This document shows positions 38,370 through 47,195 of a stretch of 64,000 bases of DNA, one piece after another. The DNA lies in the NCBI RefSeq assembly GCF_010499455.1, contig NZ_JAAGOH010000022.1, forward strand, positions 1 through 64,000, written 5' to 3'. Made by a program: the position numbers and the translations under genes. This stretch comes from Ideonella livida. GTDB taxonomy: Bacteria > Pseudomonadota > Gammaproteobacteria > Burkholderiales > Burkholderiaceae_C. The notes under the pieces were generated by a model. It saw nothing but the letters and a program-made list of their open reading frames with translations. It made no database searches and was not told the DNA's origin. The stretch's first letter is position 1, and each line of letters opens with the position of its first letter.

Positions 38370-40422
38370 GAAGTCGATCCGGTCAACGGCAGCCGCGGCC
38401 CAATCGGTCTGGGGACGCGGGCCGCGGTGGCCATGGCGCCTGCTGCGGGGAGCCCTGCTGCGGGCACTGTGGTGGCCCCTGTGGTGGCTGCCAGGGTGGG
38501 CATTGTCGCCAGCCTGGGCGCAGGAGGCGGCGGCCTGTCAGCTGGGGCCGGCCCAGGTGGCCACCGGACTGCCCGCCCAGACGCTGCGCGGCTGCACGCG
38601 CTCCAGCCCCGCGCCCGCCGGCAGCCCGGCGTGGCAGGGCACGGCGACGGTGCCCCACTGGCTGGCGCCCTTGCAGGCCGCCCACCATGACGTGATCCGG
38701 CTGCACTGGGCGGGCCCCGAACCCGTGGCCCTGCTGCTGGACCTGGGCGTGCCAGACGCGATGCACCTGAGCATGGCCCACACCGCCGCGGGCCGGGACG
38801 CGCCACTGGCGCAGGTCCACCTGGGCCCCGACAGCCAGGTGGCCGACCGCCCCCTGCCCGCCCCCCGGCTGAGCCTGCCGGTCACGCTGGCCCCCGGGCT
38901 CAACGAGATCGCCCTGACCTACCGGGTGCATGCGGGCGGACGCCTGCAGCCGGCGCTGGAGCCGCCGGCGCGGTGGCAGGTGCGGCAGGCGCGGTTTGAC
39001 TGGCGCAACGGGCTCATCGTCGGGGCCATGCTGGTGCTGATCGACGTGGTGCTGGTGCTGCTGCGCGTGGCGCGAGAGCGCTCCTACCTGTACTTTGTCC
39101 TGCTGGTGTCGGTGCATGCCTTTCTGCTGGGGGTCTTTGGCGGCTACGGCCTGGCCTTCTGGTGGCCCCAGTCGCCCGGCCTGAACCAGCTGGTGCCGGT
39201 GGTGGGCGCTGCCCTGGCGCTGGGCCTGCACGCACTGTTCAGCCTGAGCTTTTTGCGGCTGCGTGTGCGGGCGCCGGGCCTGGCCCGGCTGCATGGGCTG
39301 GTGGTGGGGCTGGCGGGCCTGGCGCTGGCGGGTGTGCTGGCCACCGGCCTGCACCCGCTGTGGTACGCCACCTTGCTGCTGTGCGCGGCGATTTACGTGC
39401 CCTTGAGCCTGGGGGCCGCCGCCCACGCCGCGTGGCAACGCCTGCCCGGTGCGCGCCTGTACCTGCTGGGCGAGCTGCTGCTGGTGCTGTTCAGCTTCGT
39501 CCTGTTTGGCCTGAGTGTGCTGGGCCACAACCCCTGGCCCGACCAGCCGATGTTCATGTACCCCAAGATCGGCCTGCTGGCCGAGACCGCCTTCTTCAGC
39601 CTGGCGCTCATCCTGCGGGTACGGCGTTTCCAGCGGGAGCAGGCCGAGCTGCGCGAACGCCGCCTGGTCGACGCCCAGGCCCTGTGGCAGGCGGAATCCG
39701 CCCGCCAGGAGGCCGACGAGCGCGCACGCCAGCAGCTGCTGCGCCTGGCCAGCGCCGGCCACGACCTGCACCAGCCCCTGGCCTCCCTGCGCATGGCCAT
39801 CGACGCCCTGCACGCCCAGCTGGGCACCGGCACCCCCGCGGGTGGCGGCGCGCCGCCCGCACTGGCCGAACACCTGACGCGCTCGCTGGACTACGCCCAG
39901 ACCCTGGTGCGCGACATCCTGGCCCAGTCCCGGCAGGACCACCAGCACTTGGCAGCCGACACCGTGTCCCTGGGCCACCTGATCGGCCAGGTGGTGCAGG
40001 AGCACCAGGCCGGCGCGTTGGCCAAAGGCCTGCGCCTGCGCGCCGTGGACACCAGCGCCGAGGTGGCCGGCTCCGCGCTGATCCTGCACCGCCTGCTGCA
40101 CAACCTGGTGGGCAATGCCGTGCGTTACACGCTGCGCGGTCACATCCTGGTGGGCGTGCGCCACCGCGCGGGCGGGGCGCTGGAGCTGCAGGTGCTGGAC
40201 CAGGGCCCCGGGCTGGAGGCCCACCAGCTGCAAACCCTGCAGGCCCCGTTCCAGCAGGGCCCGCAGGCCAGCGAACAGGGCCACGGACTGGGCCTGTTCA
40301 TCGTGCGCAGCCTGTGCGCGCAGGCGGGCTATCAGCTGGTGGTGCGCAGCCGGCCGGGGCACGGCAGCTGCTTTGGCGTTCACCTGCCCGCGGCGGTGGC
40401 CAGTCGTTCGGACTCCGCCTGA
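38368..40422 (+). CDS. Membrane sensor histidine kinase (7TMR-DISM type)
   Basis: About 684 aa from ATG 38368: a long basic leader and signal ending at SPAWAQ, a periplasmic beta-rich domain, seven membrane helices (about 215-410), coiled linker, HisKA with SAGHDLHQPLASLRM (phospho-His near 464), N box NLVGNAVRYT, and G boxes DQGPGLE and GHGLGLFIVRSL. It lies head-to-head with a LuxR-type regulator: the two ATGs share CATG at 38367-38370. A GTG at 38350 would lengthen the overlap. No downstream in-frame start exists before the signal peptide, so overlap is unavoidable. Confidence 0.88.
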   Translation: MKSIRSTAAAAQSVWGRGPRWPWRLLRGALLRALWWPLWWLPGWALSPAWAQEAAACQLGPAQVATGLPAQTLRGCTRSSPAPAGSPAWQGTATVPHWLAPLQAAHHDVIRLHWAGPEPVALLLDLGVPDAMHLSMAHTAAGRDAPLAQVHLGPDSQVADRPLPAPRLSLPVTLAPGLNEIALTYRVHAGGRLQPALEPPARWQVRQARFDWRNGLIVGAMLVLIDVVLVLLRVARERSYLYFVLLVSVHAFLLGVFGGYGLAFWWPQSPGLNQLVPVVGAALALGLHALFSLSFLRLRVRAPGLARLHGLVVGLAGLALAGVLATGLHPLWYATLLLCAAIYVPLSLGAAAHAAWQRLPGARLYLLGELLLVLFSFVLFGLSVLGHNPWPDQPMFMYPKIGLLAETAFFSLALILRVRRFQREQAELRERRLVDAQALWQAESARQEADERARQQLLRLASAGHDLHQPLASLRMAIDALHAQLGTGTPAGGGAPPALAEHLTRSLDYAQTLVRDILAQSRQDHQHLAADTVSLGHLIGQVVQEHQAGALAKGLRLRAVDTSAEVAGSALILHRLLHNLVGNAVRYTLRGHILVGVRHRAGGALELQVLDQGPGLEAHQLQTLQAPFQQGPQASEQGHGLGLFIVRSLCAQAGYQLVVRSRPGHGSCFGVHLPAAVASRSDSA

Positions 40423-40457
40423 GCACCGCCAAGCCCTCAGCACACCTGCCACACCCC

Positions 40458-40970
40458 ATGCGCAGCACCTGCAACCTCCCTGGCCTGCGGCAGCGGGCCT
40501 TGGCCCGGCAGTTCCACTGGCTGCCCGCGGTGCATGACCTGCGGCCGGTGCCTGGTCTTCGCCACATGGCGCTCTCGGTGTTTGACCACTGGCTGACCGA
40601 GGCAGAGGCCCGGCAGGCCCTGGTGCATGTGCCCATGGCCGAGCAGCAGCGCCGTGACCGCCAACTGTGGGGCTGGGCCCTGGACTGTGCAGCACAGACC
40701 GAGTGGCTGGACTTTCGCTTCAAGGGCCGACGCCAGCAACAGCTGCGGTTGCGCGCCTACACCTCAGCCCAGGCACTGGCCATGGCCTGGCGCCCACCCT
40801 CACTGGGCGGCGGGCGGCGGCCCCTGCGACACGCGCTGTTGCCACAGCAGCAAGCGGTGGTGTACGAGGGGCATGACCACACCTGGGCCCTGGTGCTGCC
40901 GGACCCGCAGGACCTGGCACCGTGGCGCCTGGCAGCGGCCCGGCACGGGCTGCACCTGTTGCCGGGCTGA
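40458..40970 (+). CDS. Hypothetical protein, partly duplicated downstream
   Basis: A 170-aa Arg/Gln-rich soluble protein from ATG 40458, with no family I recognise. Its last part and 3' flank are repeated at 42513-42664, and a second match (EQQRLDRQLWNWAL) precedes that copy. It begins 35 bp after the histidine kinase and may be co-transcribed. Confidence 0.6.
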   Translation: MRSTCNLPGLRQRALARQFHWLPAVHDLRPVPGLRHMALSVFDHWLTEAEARQALVHVPMAEQQRRDRQLWGWALDCAAQTEWLDFRFKGRRQQQLRLRAYTSAQALAMAWRPPSLGGGRRPLRHALLPQQQAVVYEGHDHTWALVLPDPQDLAPWRLAAARHGLHLLPG

Positions 40971-41034
40971 AAGGCTGAGACAGGGCGGCCAGGCGGCTGC
41001 GGACGCTGGAAATCGACTGTCTACTTGGCGGGGA
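40883..41034 (+). repeat. 152-bp direct repeat, left copy
   Basis: This block, from CTGGGCCCTGG in the hypothetical gene through its stop and 3' flank to CTTGGCGGGG, recurs at 42513-42664 with only a handful of mismatches. The two copies flank the HAD phosphatase and transposase remnant. The last codons of the HAD gene lie inside this copy. Confidence 0.9.
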
Positions 41035-41734
41035 AGCTTCCGGTCGCTGCAGCGTGGAGCGCGAGATCCAGCAACTTGCGATCTTCGAAATTGAAGATCG
41101 TCGGGACCGAACCAACAAGAAAGTCGACCTTCTCACGCGTCACACCCACGAACCGGACGGCAGCCGAACGTGCCGCTTCGAGGTCTGCTTTCGAGTCGCC
41201 GAAAAAGAGCACGCGCTCGGGGGCGCGGCCGACTCCTGACGCCACCTGCGCCAGCGCCTGCGCCTTGGTGGTGGAGCCTCCGTAGACGACCTTGAAGTGG
41301 GCAAGCAGCCCGCGGCCCGCGAGGACGCGCGACGCCTCGTCTTCGGGCGCGGCGGTGCACACGAAGCAAGGCAGGTCGCTGCCGGCGATGAACGCATCGA
41401 CACCTTCGACCAATGGCGCGGCGCTCAGTGCCTCCTCGAGGGCACGTTCGTAGGCGCCAGCCAGCTGACGCTCCACCTGCGCGTCATACGGCCGAGAAAG
41501 GATGCAAGTCCAAATGTGGGCGAACTTCTGCTTTCGCGGGACGCCGCCGTGGGCTTGGTTGTACTGGGCGATGGCGACCTTTTTCTGCGCGTCGACATCG
41601 AACAAGGCGAGCATGGCGTCGTGCTTGATGTGATTGGACTGCAGGAGCACGCCGTCCATGTCAAAGACCAACGCGTCAAAGTGATGAGAAGGGCCAACAG
41701 GGTCAAGGCCAACTGGGTCAGGTCTTGCATTCAT
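41021..41734 (-). CDS. HAD superfamily phosphatase
   Basis: A 237-aa haloacid-dehalogenase-fold hydrolase. Motif I DMDGV (Asp25, Asp27), motif II near VCTAAP, motif III Lys157 (TTKAQAL) and motif IV FFGDSKAD (179-184) are intact, so it should be active on a phosphorylated metabolite. It follows the transposase remnant by 17 bp on the same strand. Its DNA is visibly less GC-rich than its neighbours, which suggests acquisition with the islet. The stop codon lies inside the left direct repeat. Confidence 0.8.
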   Translation of the reverse strand: MNARPDPVGLDPVGPSHHFDALVFDMDGVLLQSNHIKHDAMLALFDVDAQKKVAIAQYNQAHGGVPRKQKFAHIWTCILSRPYDAQVERQLAGAYERALEEALSAAPLVEGVDAFIAGSDLPCFVCTAAPEDEASRVLAGRGLLAHFKVVYGGSTTKAQALAQVASGVGRAPERVLFFGDSKADLEAARSAAVRFVGVTREKVDFLVGSVPTIFNFEDRKLLDLALHAAATGSFPAK

Positions 41735-41751
41735 ACATTGCCTTCGCGTGG

Positions 41752-42384
41752 TCAGTTCTTCTGCAGTGACCTTTGAGCCTCGACCTTTCGCACCGCTCGG
41801 CTCACTGTTGCGTAGTGCACCTCGAAATGGTCAGCGATGGCCTTCATGCTGTGATCGCCCGATGCGTAGGCTTCGGCCATCGCAACGTCGCGGTTCGGGT
41901 TTTTGGCGTACTCGGCCAGCGGCAAAGGGGCCCTGCGGCGCTGCACCCTCGGGACTTCCATAAGCGCCTGATCCGCGCTTTCAAGGCCCTGCTGCAGGGC
42001 GACCACGAAGTCTTCGCTGCCGAGAAACACCTGCCCTCGCAGGCCCTCCCACACCGAAGGCACGCCCACGCCCGCCCGCACGAAGTCCACATACCGCGCC
42101 ACAGCGCGTTTCCTGGTGGATCCAAAGGCCAGCAACAGTTGATCCACTTCCAGCCAATTCGGTGCCATATCGGGGCCACCCAGCACGTCGGCATGGCTGC
42201 TCCAGGGCCAGTCTGCGGCATCGTTGACCATGCCGGCACGCACCGGGTTCAGCACCACGTGGCGGATCAGTTCCAACAGGTGCGCTTCGCGCTCGACCAG
42301 CACGGCCTTGTCGCGACCTTGGAACACGTGTCCCACTCGCTGGTACAGGGCTCCTGAGAACTGAAGCCGCAGCGGTCTGGCCAT
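41752..42384 (-). pseudogene. Decayed REP-associated tyrosine transposase (RAYT)
   Basis: The frame is open for 210 aa from ATG 42384. It begins MARPLRLQFSGALY like intact RAYT/Y1 transposases but jumps directly to QRVGHVFQGRDKAVLVERE, skipping the roughly 70-80 residues that normally carry the HUH metal-binding motif. In the following HLLELIRHVVLNPVRAGMV the usual Tyr of RYVVLNP is His. The C-terminal helix-turn-helix (VHYATVSRAVRKVE) remains. Both catalytic elements therefore appear lost while the frame is kept: a dead transposase or a repurposed DNA-binding protein. Confidence 0.72.
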
Positions 42385-42474
42385 GCTGGATTTCCTGGCG
42401 ACGAGGTGGTTGATGCGCGCAGGTCGTGACGTAGGGTGGAATTGTTGGATTGCAAGACCGGACCCTTGTGTCCT

Positions 42475-42600
42475 CTGGCCGAGCAGCAACGCCTTGACCG
42501 CCAACTGTGGAACTGGGCCCTGATGCTGCCGGACCCGCAGGACCTGGCACCGTGGCGCCAGGCAGCGGCCCGGCACGGGCTGCACCTGTTGCCGGGCTGA
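42475..42600 (+). pseudogene. Truncated second copy of the 170-aa gene
   Basis: In frame to the TGA at 42598-42600 this encodes LAEQQRLDRQLWNWAL joined to MLPDPQDLAPW and the same C-terminus as the gene at 40458. It lacks the start and an internal 210-bp segment. The loss maps between two CTGGGCCCTGG copies at 40673 and 40883 of the intact gene, so it fits a short-repeat deletion. Confidence 0.75.
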
Positions 42601-42664
42601 AAGGCTGAGACAGGGCGGCCAGGCGGCTGCGGACGCTGGAAATCGACCGCCTGCTTGGCGGGGG
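42513..42664 (+). repeat. 152-bp direct repeat, right copy
   Basis: Near-identical to 40883-41034 and in the same orientation. Visible differences are few: GG to GA after GGGCCCT, T to A in GCGCC(T/A)GGC, and TGTCTAC to CGCCTGC near the end. It closes the islet just before the Rossmann oxidoreductase gene. Confidence 0.9.
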
Positions 42665-42769
42665 GGGAGGCTGACGGCCACGCAATTACGGTGGGTCCCG
42701 TATCCCCGATCCCGTCGCCCCTCGGCACAGTCAAGCCATCGCCTCACCGCACTGCCCCGGAGCCCTTCC

Positions 42770-43978
42770 ATGCCGCTGACCCAACCCACCGTCTGGCGCA
42801 GCCTGTTGGCCGCCGCCGATTGGCGTCACCACCTGCGCCAGCTCAGCGACCGGCCCGCGCTGGACGTGGCCTTCATCACCAACCTGCGCGACGAGGACGA
42901 GCGGCGGCGCTTCTTCACCCCCGGCGCGGCCCTGGACCGCCATGCCAGCGGCCCGCGCCTGCACCTGGGCCCGGTGGCGGGCGCCATCCGCGGCCTCAAT
43001 GTCACGGCCGCCGAGATCCTGGACCGCGAGGGCCGGCGCCGGGCACGGCAGGTCTTCATGGACGCGGTGGACTGGGCCCAGGACCAGGGTGCGCGGGTGG
43101 TGCTGTTGGCCGCGTCCACCAAACGCCTGTTCGGGCGGGATGGCCATGACCTCAAGGCCCGCTTCCCGCACCTGCTCTTCACCCTGGGCGACAACGGCAC
43201 CGCCTGGCTGCTGTGCCGCGACGTGGAACGCGCCGCACGGCTGGCCGGCCTGCCCACGCTGCAGCAGGCGCGGGTGCTGGTGGTGGGCGCCTACGGCATC
43301 CTGGGCACCGCCGTTTCGCGCCACCTCCAGGCCCAGGGGTGCCAAGTGGCGGGCTGGGGTCGCCAGGTGGTCCTGCTGGAGGAGCTCAGCTCGCGCACCG
43401 GGCTGCCGGTGTGCATGAACCTGGAGACCGCCGGCCACTTTGACATCGTGGTGACTTGCACCCACAGCCCAGACTCGCGACTGAGCGCCGAGCAGCTTGA
43501 ACTGCTGCGCCCGGAGGGCCGCCGCCTGGTGGTGGTGGACGTGGCCGAGCCCGCCAACCTCACCCCTGAGGCGCTGGCCCGTTGCGGCGGCCGGGTGATC
43601 CGCCAGGACGCCGGCAACGCCCACTCGCCCCAGCTGCGCTACGTGCTGGGTCGCCTCAGCCACCACAAGCTGCACCTGCCACGCGGCACCGCCTTCGGCT
43701 GTTTTGCCGAAGCCATGGCGCTGCACCATGCCGCCCATGTGGAGCGCCAGGCCCATGTGCTGCAGCAGGACTGGTTTCAGGTCAACCCGGCGCAGATGGG
43801 TCTGGTGGCCCGTGCCTTCGACGGCCTGCGGCTGGGCCTGCCCGACCCCCACTGCTTTGGCCAGCCCCTGCCGCCGCGCTGGGACCTGCAGGTGCCGGCC
43901 GCCCACCTGCACGGCCCCGCGGGCAGCGCCAACCGCCTTGACCACGCCGGGCCACCGGCCCTGGGCCAGCTGACCTGA
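42770..43978 (+). CDS. NAD(P)-binding Rossmann protein, acyl-ACP-reductase-like
   Basis: A 402-aa soluble protein. The N-terminal region has [18 protein letters not shown] and [17 protein letters not shown] Rossmann domain follows at about 167 with [18 protein letters not shown], then [20 protein letters not shown] and [11 protein letters not shown]. The order recalls cyanobacterial-type long-chain acyl-ACP reductases and glutamyl-tRNA reductase-like Rossmann modules, with low confidence. The C-terminal part has [12 protein letters not shown] cannot name the substrate. Confidence 0.65.
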   Translation: MPLTQPTVWRSLLAAADWRHHLRQLSDRPALDVAFITNLRDEDERRRFFTPGAALDRHASGPRLHLGPVAGAIRGLNVTAAEILDREGRRRARQVFMDAVDWAQDQGARVVLLAASTKRLFGRDGHDLKARFPHLLFTLGDNGTAWLLCRDVERAARLAGLPTLQQARVLVVGAYGILGTAVSRHLQAQGCQVAGWGRQVVLLEELSSRTGLPVCMNLETAGHFDIVVTCTHSPDSRLSAEQLELLRPEGRRLVVVDVAEPANLTPEALARCGGRVIRQDAGNAHSPQLRYVLGRLSHHKLHLPRGTAFGCFAEAMALHHAAHVERQAHVLQQDWFQVNPAQMGLVARAFDGLRLGLPDPHCFGQPLPPRWDLQVPAAHLHGPAGSANRLDHAGPPALGQLT

Positions 43979-43992
43979 GCCACGGCACGGCC

Positions 43993-44012
43993 CACAGGGC
44001 CAATTCCCTGTG
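43993..44012. terminator. Possible terminator stem-loop
   Basis: CACAGGG, loop CCAATT, CCCTGTG: perfect 7-bp arms beginning 15 bp after the stop of the Rossmann gene. There is no T-run, so if it terminates it is not a textbook intrinsic site. Confidence 0.4.
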
Positions 44013-44075
44013 CCGTACCCGGACTGTCACCGGCGCCATTTGGCGCCGCGGCGCCCGGGATGCTGCAATGACGGC

Positions 44076-44444
44076 ATGCACATCGCCCTCGTCGCCCATG
44101 ACCGCATGAAAGACCGCATGGTCGCCCTGGCGCGCGACTTCGCGCCTTTCCTGCGCCAGCACACCCTGATGGCCACCGGCACCACCGGCGGCCGCCTGCA
44201 GGACGAGGTGGGCCTGACGGTGGAGCGCCTGCTGAGCGGCCCGCTGGGCGGCGACCTGCAGATCGGCGCCCGGCTGTCGGTGGGCGAGGTGGACGCGGTG
44301 GTATTCCTGCGCGACCCCATGACCGCCCAGCCCCACGAGCCCGACATCAACGCCCTGGTGCGCGCCTGCGACGTGCACGACGTGCCCTGCGCCACCAACG
44401 TGGCCGGCGCCCGCCTGCTGCTGCGCGCCCTGCAGGCCGGCTGA
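44076..44444 (+). CDS. mgsA: Methylglyoxal synthase
   Basis: Converts dihydroxyacetone phosphate to methylglyoxal, a bypass that releases phosphate. The 122-aa length is close to the family norm (about 130-150) from ATG 44076. Key elements: AHDRMK at the N-terminus, ATGTTGG phosphate loop (33-39), GGD at 58-60 with catalytic Asp60, FLRDPM with Asp80, and PHEPD with His87. It ends with NVAGARLLL in place of the usual NVATAE region. Confidence 0.9.
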   Translation: MHIALVAHDRMKDRMVALARDFAPFLRQHTLMATGTTGGRLQDEVGLTVERLLSGPLGGDLQIGARLSVGEVDAVVFLRDPMTAQPHEPDINALVRACDVHDVPCATNVAGARLLLRALQAG

Positions 44445-44455
44445 GCCGGCCGCCG

Positions 44456-44496
44456 CCTTACAAAACATCACCGTACGCCCCGGCCAGGCCTTACAA
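44456..44496 (+). promoter_or_regulatory. Two CCTTACAA direct repeats
   Basis: CCTTACAA at 44456-44463 and again at 44489-44496, 33 bp apart (about three helical turns), just upstream of the exported 205-aa protein gene. They are AT-rich words in a GC-rich spacer, so they are candidate regulator half-sites. Confidence 0.3.
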
Positions 44497-44508
44497 GGGC
44501 CGCGCAGC

Positions 44509-45126
44509 ATGCGGACCATGCCTGCGCCCTCCCCCTGGCAGCCCGCCGCCGGCCGCCTTCGACATGACCGCCTGCGCACCGCCGGCGCCGCCGCGCTCAG
44601 CGCCGCCATGGTGCTGGCCCTGCTGAGCCCGGCCGACGCCGGCGCGCAGGGTTTTCCGGGTGGCATGGGCGGGCCGGGAGGCCCGGGCGGACCGGGCGGC
44701 GACCGCCGAAGCGCCCCCACCCCCCGCGAGGCCGCCCCCGCCATCGAGGACCTGCTGCGCCCGGACCCCTGGCGCCTGTGGCTGGGCGTGCTGCGCGAGG
44801 AGCTGGCCGATCCCGCCATGGCCCCCGCACAGGCCGAGCTGACCGCCCTGCTGCGCGAGCTGGACGACCTGCAGGCCCAGAACGAGCGGCGCGTGCGCCT
44901 GGCCCTGCGCCGCCAGCGGGCCGTCACCTCGCCCAAGGTGGACGTGGCGCGCGACCTGACCGCCGAAGCCGAGGACGCCCGCGACTGGCTGGAGACGCTG
45001 CAGGCCGTGGCCCAGCGCTGGCTGGCCCTGGAGGCCCGGCTGGACACCCCGCAGCGCGAGCGCCTGCTGGCCCGCTACGAGGACTGCTGGCAGGGCCGGG
45101 TGGTGGTGCCGGCGCCGCGGCGCTGA
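44509..45126 (+). CDS. Hypothetical exported protein
   Basis: A 205-aa protein with a Sec-like signal (AAALSAAMVLALLSPADAGAQ), a Gly/Pro repeat (GGMGGPGGPGGPGG) and a helical C-terminal region of about 120 residues rich in Leu, Arg and Glu. It has no Cys pair or metal motif. I recognise no family; the helical, charged architecture is similar in outline to periplasmic Spy-like proteins but lacks an LTxxQ motif. ATG 44518 is an alternative start. Confidence 0.6.
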   Translation: MRTMPAPSPWQPAAGRLRHDRLRTAGAAALSAAMVLALLSPADAGAQGFPGGMGGPGGPGGPGGDRRSAPTPREAAPAIEDLLRPDPWRLWLGVLREELADPAMAPAQAELTALLRELDDLQAQNERRVRLALRRQRAVTSPKVDVARDLTAEAEDARDWLETLQAVAQRWLALEARLDTPQRERLLARYEDCWQGRVVVPAPRR

Positions 45127-45160
45127 AGCCCGCGGGCTGCCTGGCCGACAATCCGGCCCC

Positions 45161-47065
45161 ATGGCCCTGATCACCCTGACTCAAGCCCACCTGGCCTTTG
45201 GCCACGTGGCCCTGCTCGACAACGCCGACTTTTCCCTGGAGAACGGCGAGCGCGTGGCCATCATCGGCCGCAACGGTGCGGGCAAGTCCTCGCTGCTGAA
45301 AATCCTGGCGGGCATGGAGAAACCCGACGATGGCGAGTTGCAGGTGCAGGGCGGCATCCAGCGCTTCTACGTGCCGCAGGAGCCCGCCTTCACGCCGGGC
45401 GCCACGGTGTTTGAGACCGTGAGCGAGGGCCTGGCCGAGGTCAAGTCCCTGCGCGAGCGCTTTGAACGCCACGACCCCGCCGACGACCTGGACGCGGTGC
45501 AAACCCGCCTGGAGGCCCTGGACGGCTGGAACTGGGAGCGCCGCGTGGAGGAGACCCTGCACCGCCTGGTGCTGGACCCGGCCGGCGTGGTGCAAAACCT
45601 CTCGGGCGGTATGAAGAAGCGCGTGGCCCTGGCCCGCGCCCTGGTGGCCAACCCCGAGGTGCTGCTGCTGGACGAGCCCACCAACCACCTGGACCTGGAC
45701 GCGATTGACTGGCTGGCCGGCCTGCTGCGTGAGTTCCGCGGTGCGCTGGTGCTCATCACCCACGACCGCGCGTTCCTGGACATGGTGTCCACCCGCATCC
45801 TGGAGCTGGACCGGGGCCAGCTGCGCAGCTACCCCGGCAACTTCACCCAGTTCCAGGCCGCCAAGGCCCGCGAGCTGGAGGCCGAGGCCCTGGCCAACGC
45901 CCGCTTTGACAAGCTGCTGGCGCAAGAAGAGGTGTGGATCCGCAAGGGCGTGGAAGCCCGCCGCACCCGCAGCGTGGCCCGCGTGCAGCGCCTGCACCAG
46001 CTGCGCAACGAGCGCGCTGCGCGCCGCGACGTGCAGGGCAATGTGCGCCTGGAGATCGACCGCGGCGCCGCCGGCGGCAAGCTGGTGGCCGAGCTGGACG
46101 GCGTGACCAAGGGCTACGGTGGCCGCACCCTGGTCAAGGACTTCAGCACCACCATCCTGCGCGGCGACAAGATCGGCCTGGTGGGCCCCAACGGCGTGGG
46201 CAAGACCACGCTGCTGAAGATGATCCTGGGCCAGTTGCAGCCCGACAGCGGCACCCTGCGCACCGGCACCAACCTGCAGGTGGCCTACTTTGACCAGATG
46301 CGCGAGGTGCTCAACCCCGAGGCCACGCTGGCCGACACCATCAGCCCGGGCAGCGAGTGGATCGAGATTGGCAACAGCCGCAAGCATGTGATGAGCTACC
46401 TGGGCGACTTCCTGTTCGCCCCGGCGCGTGCCAACTCGCCGGTCAAGAGCCTCTCTGGCGGTGAGCGCAACCGCCTGCTGCTGGCCCGCCTGTTTGCCCG
46501 GCCGGCCAATGTGCTGGTGCTGGACGAGCCCACCAACGACCTGGACATCGAAACCCTGGAGCTGCTGGAAGAACTGCTGGCCGACTACAACGGCACCGTG
46601 TTCCTGGTCAGCCACGACCGGCGTTTTGTGGACAACGTGGTCACCAGCATCATTGCCTGGGAGGGCGAGACCCAAGCCGGCTTCTGGCGCGAGTACGAAG
46701 GCGGCATTGAGGACTGGCTGGTGCAGCGCGAGCGCACCCGCACCGCCCAGGCCAAGGCCGCGGCACAAGCCGCCAAGGCAGAGGCGGCGGTGCCCCCCCC
46801 GCCCAGCGCCGCCCCGGCCGCCGCCCCTGCGGCGCCCAAGCCCCGCACCAAGCTCAGCTACAAAGAGCAGCGCGAGCTCGACGAGCTGCCCGCCCGCATC
46901 GAGGCCCTGGAGCAGGAGCAGGCCACGCTGGCCGCCCTGATCGGCGGCAGCGAGCTCTACACCCAGGGCGCAGCGCGCATCACCGAAGTGACCACCCGCC
47001 ATGGCGCCATCGACGAAGAGCTGCTGGCGCTGATGGAGCGCTGGGAGGCGCTGAGCAGCCGCTGA
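45161..47065 (+). CDS. uup: ABC-F ATPase Uup
   Basis: Cytoplasmic ribosome-associated ABC-F protein with two ATPase domains and no membrane part. It is 634 aa: domain 1 Walker A GRNGAGKSS, LSGGMKKRVALARAL and LLLDEPTNHLDL; linker (P-site-tRNA interaction region, about 240-300); domain 2 Walker A GPNGVGKTT, LSGGERNRLLLARL and VLDEPTNDLDIE. A Pro/Ala linker leads to a C-terminal coiled coil (YKEQRELDELPARIEALE...), the mark of Uup. Confidence 0.92.
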   Translation: MALITLTQAHLAFGHVALLDNADFSLENGERVAIIGRNGAGKSSLLKILAGMEKPDDGELQVQGGIQRFYVPQEPAFTPGATVFETVSEGLAEVKSLRERFERHDPADDLDAVQTRLEALDGWNWERRVEETLHRLVLDPAGVVQNLSGGMKKRVALARALVANPEVLLLDEPTNHLDLDAIDWLAGLLREFRGALVLITHDRAFLDMVSTRILELDRGQLRSYPGNFTQFQAAKARELEAEALANARFDKLLAQEEVWIRKGVEARRTRSVARVQRLHQLRNERAARRDVQGNVRLEIDRGAAGGKLVAELDGVTKGYGGRTLVKDFSTTILRGDKIGLVGPNGVGKTTLLKMILGQLQPDSGTLRTGTNLQVAYFDQMREVLNPEATLADTISPGSEWIEIGNSRKHVMSYLGDFLFAPARANSPVKSLSGGERNRLLLARLFARPANVLVLDEPTNDLDIETLELLEELLADYNGTVFLVSHDRRFVDNVVTSIIAWEGETQAGFWREYEGGIEDWLVQRERTRTAQAKAAAQAAKAEAAVPPPPSAAPAAAPAAPKPRTKLSYKEQRELDELPARIEALEQEQATLAALIGGSELYTQGAARITEVTTRHGAIDEELLALMERWEALSSR

Positions 47066-47195
47066 GCAGCCGGTCCCGACGCCGCCCCGCCACCACGGCC
47101 ACGGGGCTGGACAGGCGGGCGGGCCTGGCGTGCAATGGGCGCCCCACACCGCGGCGCGCGCCTTGCGGCGCCGGCCGCCCCACCGGAGTCCTCCC

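Noticed and set aside
41079-41100. CGATCTTC/GAAGATCG inverted repeat
   Set aside because: It lies inside the HAD coding sequence and is explained by codons; no sign of a regulatory role.
44033-44056. GGCGCC repeats upstream of mgsA
   Set aside because: GGCGCC is self-complementary and frequent at this GC content. The CACAGGG/CCCTGTG stem nearby is stronger evidence of structure.
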